A program made the translations under genes and the position numbers. 64,000 nt of DNA, from the NCBI GenBank assembly GCA_028551475.1, contig CM052354.1, forward strand, positions 22,095,258 through 22,159,257. The letters are read 5' to 3'. The notes under the pieces were generated by a model. It had not been told where the DNA came from. It saw only the letters and a program-made list of their open reading frames with translations, and did not search any database. This document shows, in pieces, positions 36,826-49,241 of the stretch; position 1 is the stretch's first letter, and the number at the start of each line of letters is the position of its first letter. This DNA comes from Casuarina equisetifolia (taxonomy: Eukaryota > Streptophyta > Magnoliopsida > Fagales > Casuarinaceae).

Positions 36826-37199
36826 TTTTTAAAAATAGTAAACAAAAATTTTGACTTCATTTAAATCATTAAAAAATTTATTTATAAGAAAAAAAATACT
36901 GTTTGTTGTTAAGTCAATTTTTAAGTCAAAATAAACTTTTTAATCTAATATCAAAATCTAAGCTTAAAAGTTGGTAATTTTCATGAACAAAGATCATAGT
37001 CCATGTGGTTATAAGAAGATGTATTTAGAATAGTTTGATACAATCTTTTATTTATAAAAAAAAGATTTGTTTTTAAGTTGATTTTTAGATAAAATATATT
37101 TTTAAAAAAATATATTTGTACATAAAGTAGAGAAGGTTGCGTAAACCAGCCAACCACCAAATTAGGTAAGACATTTTAGGGGCTATGTCCTCTATTACC

Positions 37200-38840
37200 G
37201 GCATCAATTAAAGTCCCTTTTGCTTAGCTGCCTCACATGATTCTTCCTAATCATTGTTAGCTTTTCAGGCGACAGATGGTGCAGGCTGCAGTGCCAGGCA
37301 AAAAGAAGAGCAAAAAGCCAATAAAGAGGAAGGGTCCCTGTACTCCTATCCCAAACAGAAACTGTATGCCTCTCAGTCTGGCATCCAATGCAAGCCATTC
37401 ATGCATCAAAGTCGTTCCCCAGTTTCCTCTTGGACCTGGTTCGATGTTGACCTTCAAATGCCATTTAGTTCACACAAAAGTTAAAAAAGATCTAATATGG
37501 TTGACGCCCATTTATTAAGGTGCTGGACTGGTATGAATCCTGAAGAATTTATGTGGTTCAAACAAGAAGTTCTTATGCTTATTTGAATAATAATCTATTC
37601 TTTACCGCAAGACTTTTTATACATCAAACATCCTTTAAAAATGTGCATTTATGAAAAAATAATTTATTATCTATTCCAAGACTTCAGTACATTAAAGAGT
37701 TATTAAAGAGATATATCTGTTGAACAACTATAAACTCTTTATTCATAGACTTTTTTTTGTTTCCCTTTTTAACAACTTCCATTCTTTAATTATAGTGATG
37801 GTCCACTTAGTGACACAACACATACTTTATAATTTCTATTTTGAGAAAAATTATTATTTTATCTTTATCCATGATCGTGACAGTATAACTAACAATGGGC
37901 AACTCTAACTCAAGCCTTCTCCACTCATAATCGATTTTGGTTTAAAGTTCACCTCAAAAATCTAGCTCAAGTTGTACGAAAAGTTGGTGGATGTTTTCAT
38001 TCACCATTGAGCTTATCAGCATAATGATATTTCTACCGCTGAAACTCCATATTTTCAATTCCCGAGTGCTGTAAATTGTGATAGTTACGATTGCTATTTA
38101 TCTAATAATACCAAAGAACTTGTGTCTCAACTTTTTCTTCACTCCACTCATCACTGCACTCCATTTATTCACTTTGAGCTTGCCATGGAAATGCTGAAAT
38201 CATGATTGGTGTTAGGGGGACCAACGACTTTTCCCCTCCGCCCTCTGCCGGTCCCGGAAGGGTCCCTCGTGGGTCAACTTCTGTGACAGACAGCTCCGCC
38301 GCAGCCTATCAGATGGACCTGTACAGTTGTCCGAGAGTACTGATGAAGTGGTGGGAAAAAATCAGCATGCTCTATTGATGGTTGACAACCCAAGTGTAGA
38401 GCTACTGATTTGGCATGGCCTGCACACCAACGGTGGCTCGACTAATTGCGGAGGTTTGACAACAATGAGATGGACGGTATGGATAATGAAAGCACATGGC
38501 ACAGATAGCAGAAGCTGGGGGTCCATTCCATGGACAGGAAGAGACAGACAGGTGAATATCCAGCATTACTCATTTTACTCCATGTTTCCAACATCTTTGC
38601 AGCGTTCTTACGCTTCCCGTGGGATTGTTTTGGTAGGTGGCAGGCACCCAAAACACCGGCCTCGGACAGCTTTTGTTACACTGATGTCTCATCAATATTG
38701 CTGGTGAGTATGGAGGCAGGAGGAAAGTACGCATCTAAAGGAGGATCCCCCCTAGTATGCAACTTATCAATGTCATTTGAAGTGTCCAGTGAAACCATTT
38801 CTTTTTTTTTTTTTAATCTTATTCAAGCTTGTTAAAAACA
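37200..38840. other. GC-richer islands with unrecognised open frames
   Basis: Two less AT-rich islands stand out from the surroundings. 37250-37520 is open in several frames, including a Lys-rich plus-strand frame from 37276 and a hydrophobic minus-strand frame. 38200-38710 carries plus-strand frames from 38327 (126 codons). Neither shows a recognisable domain, signal or consistent splice structure. They may be fragments of old genes or transposon DNA. Confidence 0.3.
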
Positions 38841-40184
38841 GTGTTGATCTATGTTGTCAATGTGTTGGCCGACTACCCTATTTATATTCAAGTGTAACAC
38901 CTTGTCATGAACCAGACTTCTATAATTTTAATTTATTATTCAATCACTTATAAACTTTATTTTATGCTCTTCATATTAAAACAATTTGATGTGCTAAAAT
39001 AGTGGGTTGTCTTACATCTTTAATATATTAACTTCTTGTTGTTTTTATATGTATAGATGTCGGTCTCTCGGTTGGTTCTAGTGAAAGAAGTTGAATAATT
39101 TTTCAATTAAAAAATTATTAATTTTGAATTAAATAGTTAAGATTTTGTCGTATTGATTATGTTTTGGATGAACAAAGCAGGTCAAGTATTCTTGTCTTCA
39201 CATCACATGGAAACAAAGAAAACGCCATTTTCATTAGCCTGCCATGAATGTCCACTGGAGAAGAACGACAGATGGTTTTCTTTTCACTTCTGGAGATAAG
39301 GTGGGCTCCCTGATTTTGAATAAGCAAAAGCTGATTTCAAGTTTCTTTTTCGGGAGATCATGATCAAAGGTCTAATTAAAGGTGGGCCGTTGATTGGGCT
39401 ACCCAATGTAGGCCTGGAAATTGCTCTGTTTGCGGTGCAAGTGGGTTGAAATCCAGCAACAGCAAAGCCGAAACTCTTCGGTGTCACTAAAATTCTATAA
39501 GCCTTGGATAAACCCCATAAATTTCCAATTCTTTAAATACTATTTTTAAAATTGTTGGATTGGACTTTTTTTTTAAAATTACTTTTGCTACCGCACAATT
39601 GACAGAAAAGAAGCTAATTTAGAGGGGAAAGTAGCGTTTAAGTCCTTAACGTTTTCTTTTTCCATCCATATATATATATATATGTAAAGTTCATTTATGG
39701 AATCAATTTAATGAGACAACTTTACCATGTGATTTCTTGATTCTACGTTTTACTATTTTTTAGAGTTGAACAAGTATTATGTACATAAGAATTTTGACTC
39801 ATACCAATTTTTATGGTAAATGTCTTAAGGTATAATAGTAACGAGGGGGCTACAAAATGACCTGTTTTTCTCTAATTAATTTTTTTATAAGATATATTAA
39901 TAAAAAGATGAGGGGCATATACTTTTACATTATAAAACATTACATTACATTACATTACATAAAAAATAGTTTCCTCAAGCTTCCAAACATATTGAATAAA
40001 TATGTTTTTTAAGCTATTTTGTGATTTTTTTTTAACACAACGAAAACAAACTTTTTGATAGCTTTAAGAGTTATACATTCAAAACTCATGTTATTTGTAA
40101 AAATATATATTTTTTTCAAAAAATATAAACAAAAGATGCAAACACAAATGTTGAAGGAGTTATCCAATAGCAATTGACAATGTA
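38841..40184. other. Intergenic, nothing recognised
   Basis: AT-rich, with a short AT run near 39670 and an ACATT pentamer repeat at 39937-39960. Confidence 0.45.
39937..39960. repeat. (ACATT)n pentanucleotide microsatellite
   Basis: Nearly five perfect units in tandem. Confidence 0.9.
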
Positions 40185-40320
40185 GGGGCGGGGGCTTGGT
40201 TCAGTGGTTAAAGACACTGAGCCAAACCCTGACCAGCGAGTCCACCTGGTCATGGGTTCGAACCCCGTCCCTCCCCCTTCCCCTTTGGGGAAGGGCAAAA
40301 GAGTAGCTATGGCTCTTAAC
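40185..40320 (+). mobile_element. tRNA-derived SINE with intact Pol III promoter boxes
   Basis: An A box (TGGTTCAGTGG at 40197-40207) and a B box (GGTTCGAACC at 40255-40264) are about 47 bases apart, the spacing of a tRNA gene. The sequence between does not fold into a normal tRNA with an anticodon arm that I can see, and it is followed by a non-tRNA body, so this is a SINE head and not a tRNA gene. The 3' end is uncertain; a T-run at about 40384 may be its tail. Confidence 0.65.
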
Positions 40321-42574
40321 TGAATTACTCATTTACCATTAAATCTTTGTAAGTTTAGATATGGGGCAAAAGAGTCCATTCATTTTTTTTAAAATGACTT
40401 ATGTAGTCCCATAGTTGAACTAAAAGAACCCAATTTCTAAGGGCACAACAGTAACTTTGAGACTATGAAATGATGTTCGTAACTGCAGTCGTACGAATTG
40501 GATTGCCATGAACGACGACTTTTAGCTTAAACTGTTTGGCTGTTACCAAACCATCCTTATCAAGCAATTAAGAGGAGTTGAATTTTAAGTCAAAGAAAGC
40601 TGAAGTGGTTGCTAGCTTTAATAAGTTTTTACTGTAACAGCAACTTCCAACTACTTTTCACCAACATGTAGTAACTTTGTCAACTTAGAACAGCTTAAAA
40701 CGACATGAAAAGGCATATGAAGAACGTGCATAATGTCTTGTAATGTTTTATATCAATATATATAAGTAGATAAATAAGTCCCATTTAGAAAATTCAACTC
40801 TATAGAAGTTTAAAAATAGATTAGTTTTCTTATATCTATTTTAAGTGATTGAAACTTTATTTTTGTAGAGTGAAATTTCATATTTTTTACCAAGATTTCC
40901 TCCTTATTTTTTTTTAGTTCATGTTAAGATCAAATTTCAGCTTATTTCATAGAGATTTGAAGCAAAAATCAATCCTACATTACCTTCATCATTTGTGAAC
41001 TTTTAGCAACACTTCTGTTCATTGGAAATCTTAACTTCAATTCTCTTTCTACTCTGGTTGTTCCTCGTGATATCCAACCCTTTTTTCGTTCAAAATTTCA
41101 ATTTAAGTTCTCCTTATGCTTTAGTTCTTTTTGCTTCTTATGTTATCCAACCCTCCTTTATCATATCTTTTCTCTATTATTTCAAACACGTGTAAACACC
41201 TCCTAGAATTATATTCAAGACCACTCTTTGTTTCATTAGAGCTTTTCTCATTGTTCTCATTGTTCTCATTGTTTTTGTTTTAAACCTTCAAATTAGAGGT
41301 TTGTGTTGGATTTCTTGAATTAGGCTTGAATTTTTCAATCATGGGTCCTTTAGAGGCGGAGAATAAAAAAGATTGAAAAATATTTTTTAATCAATGTGAG
41401 GATGTTATGTCCTCTATGGTTGAAACTATGTGAATAAAGGGCATGAACAAGCTAGCCTATCTCACTAAACACGCTCTAGAAAGTGTTTTATCTTATGCCA
41501 TACTAACCCTTGCCTTGCCAAGCTTCTAAGTGGTGATCCTTCTTCTAGTTTGAGTTGATGTATGTTGCTTAAAGTGTATTAGTTGTTAGAGTGATAAGGG
41601 TTTTGGCAATAGAGATTGGGCAATCAAGTATTGTACAATTTGCATTAAGGTTATTGCCAAAGGGTGTTAAGGGTTGACAATAACATCAATTGTATTAAGG
41701 TTATTACTTGATTCCAATGATGCTTTTTAGAGAATGATAATAACATTTTTATGAGTTTTTATCACTTTTTGTAATGTGAATAGTGAGGCCAATAATGGTG
41801 GAGTGGAGATTATCCTTATATGCTAAATTTACAATTGTATGCTCTTCGGAGGTACTTGTTGGAGATTTTTAGTGCACTAGCATTAATGAAATAAGTTAGG
41901 TGGGCATATATGAATTTAAAGGGCCTTCACCTTCTTGTTGAGGTTGTTAGAAATAATAGCCTGAATTTTAAAGAAAAAGCTAGTTAAAAAATTATGTTAT
42001 TTGGGAATACAAGATGAATGAGGAATATGCTAGTTTAATTAAGTGTCATATTGATGTTTGTTAAGTTATTCCTAAATAGGGATAGATGTACAAAACTCTT
42101 AATGAGTAATTCTCTTTGTTTGATCATTATTGAGAATGATATTAGCCTTCTTGCTTGATTTAGGACACTAGATTTATATTATAACTTTGTACATAGCTTA
42201 AACTAGTTGGGGATGAGATTTTAAGGTGCACAGGATGGGTCTAAGTCTAAACAAAAATTGCATTAGTGGTATGGAAAGAGAGAAAGAGAGAGAACGAGGG
42301 GAAATAGAGGATGGTGGAGGGGATGGGTCCAAGTCTTACTAGATGTTAATACCAGCTTTATATTATTTAGTAGTTATGCTTTTAGAAACAAGTCCATTAA
42401 TGAGTAATAAAAATTAACTCATTTTTTACCAAACATAAATTTCTTGAAATGGTTGAACCAATTCCAATGCAAAAATAGAGGCTGAAGAAAAAAAAAAGTC
42501 CAATTGTAATAGGATACCTTTAAAAATTGACATACATTTTTCTTTAAAAACCTCAAGAACTTATCTTCTCTATA
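40321..42574. other. Intergenic, nothing recognised
   Basis: AT-rich with purine- and pyrimidine-rich patches (gaga run near 42275) and no sustained coding frame. Confidence 0.45.
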
Positions 42575-42781
42575 ATGAATGTTTGGGAAGAGAAAGCAAC
42601 TGAGAACATTGATCTCCTAGTAAAGATTCTCGAAGGCAATGATGAGACAAAGGCTGTAACTATTAATATTTTGAGGAATTTCACAATGCATTATAAATTT
42701 GTTGTAGGAAAGTTAAGTGTGATTCCACTTTTGGTCAAGCTTCTGAGAGAGGAAAGTAATAAGGTTAGGGACAAGGCATAA
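42575..42781 (+). pseudogene. Possible ARM-repeat gene fragment
   Basis: A 68-codon frame reads like two armadillo helices: IDLLVKILEGNDETKAVTINILRNF and GKLSVIPLLVKLLREESNKVRDKA, with the usual IPLLVKLL motif and D/E-rich turns. It ends in a stop where a further ARM repeat would continue, and no other exons are seen. It sits just before the TRIM array. The call is tentative because the match is short. Confidence 0.35.
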
Positions 42782-42931
42782 GGGATGATTACCTAAATGA
42801 ACTATGATAATGTTCTAGCTACAAGAATCATCCTATTTCTCATTGGACTGCTTTATAATGACTTTGAGGATAATTCTCTTTCTAACTAAAGTAATAGATA
42901 ATATTGTGGAGGCTCTTGTCTAGTTCTACAA

Positions 42932-44311
42932 TGTTGAAGATTTGTGTCCCACATTGGTTTTGAGAGAATGAGCACTTGGCTTTATATTGGGTATGGTTAT
43001 TCCAACTATTGGATGAAGGTTTTAGGATGAGCTTTTACATGGTACTAGAGCTTAGGTTAGGTCTTACCTCTAATTTACCTCATGTGGCCCCCAATTGTGA
43101 AATTATTCATTCATTTATAATGCTTGTATTAACTTACACATGAGGAGGAGTATTGAAAATGTGTCCTACATTAGTTCTAAAAGGATGGATGCCTAGCTTT
43201 ATATAGGTAGGTGATTCCATTTATTACTTTGAGGTTTCAAAATGAGCCTTTACATGATATCAAAGCTTAGATTGGATCCTATCTCTAGTTTTTTAGTACA
43301 AGTCTTAATTGTGGGATTATCCATCCATGTTAGTGATTGTATTGACCTACATATGATAGTGTGCTGAAGATGTGTGTGCCACATTAGTTTCAAGAGATGA
43401 AAACCTAACTTCATATTAGGTGGAGTTACCCCACCAATTGCCTTATGGTTTAGAATGAGCCTTTACATTATATTGGAAGTTGGGCCTTACCTTTGGCTTT
43501 TCCTATATGATCCTTGGTTGTGGAATTGTTTGTTGATGTGCAATACTTATGTTTGCTTACATATAAGGAAGAGTATTGAATATGTGTGTCATCAATTCCA
43601 AAAGGATGGACAACTAGCTTTATATTAGGTGGGGTTACCCCACTCAATGCCTTAAGATTTTAGGATCATTTTTACATGGTATTAAAGCTTAGGTTAGACC
43701 TTACTTTTAGTTTGCCTTGTGTAACCCCCAATTATGAGATTGTGTAGGACTTATGTCAACTTGCATGCTTTAGGGGAGTGTTAAAGATGTGTGTTCCACT
43801 TATAAGAGGATAAACACTTGACTTTATATTGTGTCAAGTTATTCCACATATAACCTTCAAGTTTTGAAATGAGCCCTTACACAATACAAAGCTTAGTTTG
43901 AGTCCTATCTTTGGCTTTCTTGGTGTAGCCTTTGGATATATAGGATAGTTTATTTGTATGTAATGCTTATGTCAACCTACACATGAGAGGAAATATTAAA
44001 GATGTATGTTCTACATTGGTTTTGAAAGGATGGACATTTAGCTTTATATTAGGTGAAGTTATCTTACTTTAAGGTTTTGGAATAAGCCACTATATGTTGT
44101 TAAACCTCAAGTTAGATTTTATTTTTGACTCCCCCATGCAATCCCTAGTTATAGAATTGTTTGTCCATGTATAGTACTTTTATTAACCTGTAAGTAAGGG
44201 AGAATGTTAAGAATATGTATACACATTGGTTCCAAAAGAATGGACACATAACTTTATATTAGGTGGGGTTATTCTATCCATTGTCTTAAGATTTTAGGAT
44301 AAACCTTTACA
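42932..44311 (+). mobile_element. Tandem array of a TRIM-like miniature LTR element, seven LTRs
   Basis: A unit of about 210 bases recurs seven times, with key motifs near 42945, 43161, 43372, 43581, 43790, 44001 and 44211. Each unit starts T(G/A)TTGAAGATGTGT..CCACATTGGTT, the LTR start, and runs 103-108 bases to TTTACA. Then comes TGGTA(T/C)(C/T)A(A/G)AGC, a degenerate initiator-Met primer-binding site, then about 100 bases ending in a purine tract (GAGGAGGAG, AGGGGAG) immediately before the next unit. This is LTR-PBS-spacer-PPT-LTR, repeated and without any coding capacity, which is the layout of terminal-repeat retrotransposons in miniature. Confidence 0.8.
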
Positions 44312-46839
44312 TATGTTGCATTGTACTTTATTATTATTCTTTTAAAGCAAAACATATTTAGAGTTAAGATTTTCATTTTTTGTTATCAATATAACCATAC
44401 ATTCCTTTTATATGCAATTTCATGTGAAAAAATAAATGGCTACAAATGACCATAAATGATAATAAATGTAGATAGGGCATAAGGATGATAAGAAATCTAA
44501 GTCCCTTTAATGTGAGGTTTGGTTGGTGATATCTTGTAGTTGTGTGCATGTATTCCTTCAACTTTAATATTCCCTTGTAAACTTATGTATTATCACACAT
44601 AAGTTAGTAGTATCACATATGACTTTGTAAGTTAAATGTATTAAGGAATCTATAAGCTAAGCTTGGCACTGATAGAGATAAAGGCGCTAAAGGAAGACAA
44701 CATGGCGGAGTTTTTCATAGATATCCAATGGTAGAGAAAAATGTATACTTTATTGTATTTAAAGAGAAGTTAATGAAAGAGACCCCTAATGTTTAAAAAG
44801 AAGGCAATATGCATGAAATATGTTCAAGAAAGAAAAATAAGAAACCATAGAAATGAGAGTAAACTAAAAAGGATTAGAACATCTTTTTTTTAGAATCAAC
44901 CTTGAAGCTTTCTTAAACATGGGAGAAGAAAGTAGTCAAGAGAGGGCTATGAATTGTAGAATCAAATCTAAGAGTTTTTGAAAATGAGGGAAAAGAGATG
45001 AAGAATGGAAGAAGTAGAAAGGCCTTAATGAAAATAGGAAAGTTTATCAAAAGTAACATCGATAGAGAGGAACATAAAAATAAAAACCAAAGTAAAGAGG
45101 CTGGAGTGAGGATTAACAATGTAAAAAGGTTAGAATGAGCATTAGAAGAGTAAAAAAAGAGAAACAACACATTTATGCTTTTCAAACCTTTTTATTATTG
45201 TAAAGGAATAGAAAAGAAATTGTGCTAAATTAATGTTGAGGTTCAATGACATGACTTAATATGATTATTTAGAATTAGCAAATACAACTTTCTTGGATGA
45301 CTATATGTAAGGATAGATTTCTACAAAAAAAAGTGTTATCTCAATGGCTCATTTTAATTGACTTGTATCATAATTTTTGTGGGTTTTAATTTGAAAGCAT
45401 ATCACAATTGTTTTTTTTTTTTTATGTACTTAGACTATATAAATTTGGGGAAGTATTCTTATACAATAAAGCCTTCATAAAATTCTCAAGGATTGACATT
45501 TTGAATTGTAATGAATGATTAAAGTAACTAAAAGAAATAATTTGGTCATAAAACCTTTTAATTTTTTTTCTTGGCATGTATCTATTGTATATAGTTTGAA
45601 TGCAATTTTAGATGGTTTCAAAATAAATTTGTTGAAATACTAATCTTATTAGCTAGAATAAAGAAAATTGTATGTGGAAGAGCATATTTATTTAAGAATA
45701 TTAAATCCTCTTAGGTGAAAATTTTGTTGTTTTATAGTTGGAGGATTTCAAACTTGATTTTCTCTTAGGTCAATTATAATTTAGGACATGTGCTTAAGTC
45801 TTTACATTCTTTTATTTTTAGATGAATGAACTTATATATTCATCAAAAAAAGATTAACAACATTAAAAAGTATTACACCCACTAGAGGGGAAGATAATGA
45901 CTTGAAATAAGGCTACAAAAGCTAAGGAAAAGAAATAAATTGAAGTTTAGCAAGTGATCAAAGAGATTGAGAAAAACCACCATAGGACCTTGCTAGAATA
46001 TGATAGAAACATAAACATGAATAAAAGAGAGAAAAATGCATGATTTTTTTTACTGTATAATTGGCTTAGCTTAATTTTCCCTAAGATGAATTATAATATT
46101 ACGGTATATTCTTAAACTTTTGTATTATCTTATTTTTTAATAAGTAAACTCACATATTCATAGAAAAAAAGATTAAAAGGTCCAAAAAGAGGGCTTTTAT
46201 CAAAATGCTATGATGCTATATTGAAAATCATAATTACATACTTGCCAATGAACTTAAAATTTTGGCATAAATAGAATAACAAAAACGAAAGAGAAAATGC
46301 AGAAGTGAAAGAAAAAGGAACAAAAAGGAAAAACAAAATGAAGATCGAAAGGCCATGATCACCTAACCCTTCTAAAACACACATAAAAGGAAAGGATATT
46401 CATAGCTAAGATTTTTATTTCTTCACTCCATTGTATTTTAGGAGAGCATAAAATGCTTTTGGGATTCTTGCTTCCTGAAATATGAAGATGGGACTATGTC
46501 GGCTTGGTGGTTTTGCTTAGTTCTTTAAATGGCATTCCCTTTGATCTCCAGTGTAGCAATGTGGACATTATCTTCCGTAGGTTGATGTTTGAACCACTAG
46601 GAAATATATCTTTGTTGAGTTCAAGTCTTTTGGTGTAACATACAAGGAGGTTAATGTTTCTAAAATTTCTTTGAATTTTTAGGTCTCATATGAAGTTATA
46701 AGCATGATGAAAAGGTGGAAGATTAATGTGGTTCATATAATAAACAAGTGCTTGTTATGCATAACAAATAGTAAGAATATTGAAAATTTTAGGTGATTTG
46801 AATAAAGTAATCCTTTAGTCTATAGAGATGAAAAGAAAT
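44312..46839. other. Intergenic, AT-rich, nothing recognised
   Basis: Long A-rich plus-strand stretches and many short T runs. The only longer frame (minus, 44913-45185) is Leu/Phe/Ser-rich low-complexity and not credible. Confidence 0.45.
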
Positions 46840-47175
46840 TTATTAAAAGTGGGTGTTGTCCCATATTGTAAGTGTGAGGATGAGTTTATAGTTTTATAAG
46901 TTATGAAAGTTTCTCACATAATACCTTATGATTTTTGGATGGACCCTCACACTTTAATATGATATTGGTGGTAGAAATGAACCTTCACTTTATAAACTCC
47001 AATGCCCTAAAGTTGGGCTTCTTTTTACATACAATGCTTTTGTCATCAATGAGGGAGAGTGTTGAAAATGACTATTGTCCTATATTGAAGTAAGATAATG
47101 AGCCTCTAATGTTATAAGTAATGAGAATTCTCATATACATTTTAAGGTTTTGGGACGAGCTTTTATACTCTAATA
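46840..47175 (+). mobile_element. Single TRIM-like element, second family
   Basis: Two related ends, 46840-46959 and 47060-47175, share TTGTCC.ATATTG, a TTATAAGTnATGA block and a GGATGGACC/GGGACGAGC stretch near the end. The internal part of about 100 bases begins TGATATTGG, a weak primer site, and ends GAGGGAGAG, a polypurine tract. There is no coding region. It resembles the 42932 array in plan but not closely in sequence. Confidence 0.6.
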
Positions 47176-47199
47176 AGATTCCTTTTTCCTAAAATTTCT

Positions 47200-47990
47200 T
47201 CATTTTGACGCAACGGACAGCTTTGCAATTGAAACAAAAAGGTATAGAGATATGAAAATGGGAATCACATGACATGCATGTGATGCTTTCGATTGAATAA
47301 ATGTTAAAAAAATAATTTAATTTTATGATTCTAAGCGTTGACTTTGGCTCAAATCATTAATAGTATTATAATAAACTAAGATGGAAAATGTCTTGGCCGT
47401 GTTTTAGAACAGCGTTTATCTTATTCCAGTATGGAATTTAACCCCATAATAAATTGAAGGCTCATCTTAATATAGATAGGAAGTTTGGAATCGCTTGCAG
47501 CCTATAAATGCAGTTCTCATCCATTACCAATTCCACTACCTTGAAAATCTAAAGTTCTCTTAAAGCATTTCCTATATAAAGTTGAGCCATCAAGTGCAAA
47601 TAATTTCTTTTGGAATTTTTATGAAATGATAAACGATCAAAATCCATTAAGAAGTGAAAAAAATCTTCATAATGTTTTTTCAGCTACATTTTTGTCAGCC
47701 AATCTTCTCATATGTCTCCGTATGATCCTACCTCTTTCTCAACACTAACAAGAAAGATTGCTTTTGCAAAGAGCCTCACTTGCAAGAAACGCGTATAATT
47801 GCTTCAATTCCATTACAACATTGAGAAACAGAAACAGAAAGATACAAACATTACAATGACTTTTGATGTGATCTAACGTTATACAGCAAGACATAGTCAT
47901 TAAGGTGCCACGAAGATATCATTCTTATTGAATGCTAGCTGGATGGATAATTTTACATGGATCCTAATATGACAAGTACTATAAGGCCTA
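47200..47990 (+). pseudogene. HIPP gene relic 1 (start codon and splice donor lost)
   Basis: Promoter-like flank with the CATGCATGTGATG motif at 47273 and a TATA box (TATAAAT, 47503). At 47571-47590 the sequence equivalent to the first exon has ATA in place of ATG and AAG-TT in place of AAG-GT. A remnant of exon 2 follows at 47884-47935 (agacatagtcattaaggtgcc then cgaagatatc), with the CxxC-coding part deleted. No third exon is seen. Confidence 0.7.
47273..47280. promoter_or_regulatory. RY-type motif CATGCATG upstream of HIPP relic 1
   Basis: Part of a longer conserved stretch, CATGCATGTGATG followed by a T-rich run and ATTGAA, that also precedes intact HIPP gene A. Confidence 0.45.
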
Positions 47991-48108
47991 AATAAAATTT
48001 GAATCTTAGAACTTTTTTTTTACCAGGATTTGGAATATCGTACACGAAACTCATTAGCCATCACCTCCATTAAATTAGTGGGGCGGGGGAGGCGTTAAAA
48101 AAAAAAAG

Positions 48109-48116
48109 CATGCATG
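48109..48116. promoter_or_regulatory. RY-type motif CATGCATG upstream of HIPP gene A
   Basis: CATGCATGTGATGGTTTGGATTGAA lies 283 bases before the start codon. A TATA box (TATAAA) is at 48297-48302, about 90 bases before the ATG. Confidence 0.5.
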
Positions 48117-48391
48117 TGATGGTTTGGATTGAAAAATGAAGGGTCCACTAGGCTAAACATAGTTGAGTTGACTTGCGATGACTGGGCAGTGTAAGTTGAA
48201 CCCTTGAAATATGGATCCATCTCGGATCTCAGTCCTCGTAATAAATAGTAAAGGTCTGGCCTCAGTAGCATTCAGGCTGCTTAGAATCGCCTACACTATA
48301 AACTGAAGCTCCTATGCTTCACTGAACGGTTGTATGAACTGTAACGTTCGTGCCACACTAAAATTCCCAGCTTCTGTCAAGCATTCCGAGT

Positions 48392-49241
48392 ATGAAGGTG
48401 AGCCATTCAGTCCCCAACAACTGTTTCTGATCTTCTTATTCTACTTGCTGCACTGGAAACGAGTTTCAAAAAGGATTCTCTGAATGCTGAAAAGGAAATG
48501 CCTTTACAGGCACCTTCTAGCTTAAAGAAAGCTAAGAACTTGCAGAACTTGCTTCACTCAAAATGTTTCCTTTTGTGATTTCTGTTCAAAATAGTATGAT
48601 AAACGTTCACATTACTTAAATTATGCTTTGGGAGCTGATTTTTGGGTAAGAATAATTTTTCTTAAAAATTTCAATTATAGTTTTCTTAATTGTTGTGGAA
48701 AGATCTTCAATTGAAACAAATGGGTGATTGATTTCTTGTCATTATGACAAATCCAACATGACCATAGCTTGTCCGATGTTACAATTTTTTGCAGCAAAAG
48801 ATAGTCATCAAGCTGCCAGCGGAATGTAACAAATGCCGGTCCAAAGCCATGCAGATAGCATCCCAAATAGAGGGTATAGTTAATTAAACACCGCCGTTGC
48901 AGAAGAGAATCCGGTTCCTTCGTATTCTGATTCCTCCTCTCTGTGTCTGTGATGTTACAGGCGTTATTTCTGTCGGAATAGAAGGACCGGACAGAGACGA
49001 GTTGGTGGTGGTTGGAAATGAAGTCGACGCAGCTTTCTTGGTCTGCACTCTTCGGAAGAAGTTCCCCCCTACGAGGTTAAAGAGTGTGGAGGAGGTCAAA
49101 CCGGAACCTCCTCCAGACAAGGAAAAGCCCGGGGAAGAAGTGGAATGTGGATGTGAATGCAAAACTCCGTATCCATGTGTATGTCGCGAAATTCAAGTAG
49201 TGGTTTTCGACTCCAACTCACCAGGTTGCAGCATCATGTGA
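48392..49241 (+). CDS. Heavy-metal-associated isoprenylated plant protein (HIPP), gene A
   Basis: Three exons, 48392-48397 (Met-Lys only), 48795-48873 and 48961-49241, join in phase to give 121 residues. Residues 1-75 form a heavy-metal-associated (HMA) fold: MKQKIVIKL, then the metal-binding CNKC, then GVISVGIEGPDRDELVVVGNEVDAAFLVCTLRKK. A Pro/Glu/Lys linker follows, then a Cys-rich stretch (CGCECKTPYPCVC). The protein ends in the CaaX box CSIM, predicted for farnesylation. HIPPs bind transition metals or act as membrane-anchored partners in stress and detoxification; metal specificity cannot be told here. The six-base first exon was chosen because ATGAAG|GTGAGC is exactly conserved in gene B. 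Tandem duplicates surround it. Confidence 0.88.

Noticed and set aside
40185..40270. Possible functional tRNA gene
   Set aside because: A and B boxes are present, but I see no proper anticodon arm or acceptor stem pairing, so it is called a SINE.
40116..40298. 60-codon minus-strand frame
   Set aside because: It is the antisense of the SINE; its GFEPMTRW-like peptide is simply the B box read backwards.
43000..44320. CRISPR-like regular spacing of repeats
   Set aside because: The period of about 210 bases and the LTR, primer-site and purine-tract layout fit miniature retroelements; this is plant nuclear DNA.
44913..45185. 90-codon hydrophobic minus-strand frame
   Set aside because: Leu/Phe/Ser-rich product of a purine-rich plus strand; low complexity and no other support.
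48884..49162. 92-codon minus-strand frame
   Set aside because: Exact shadow of HIPP gene A exon 3.
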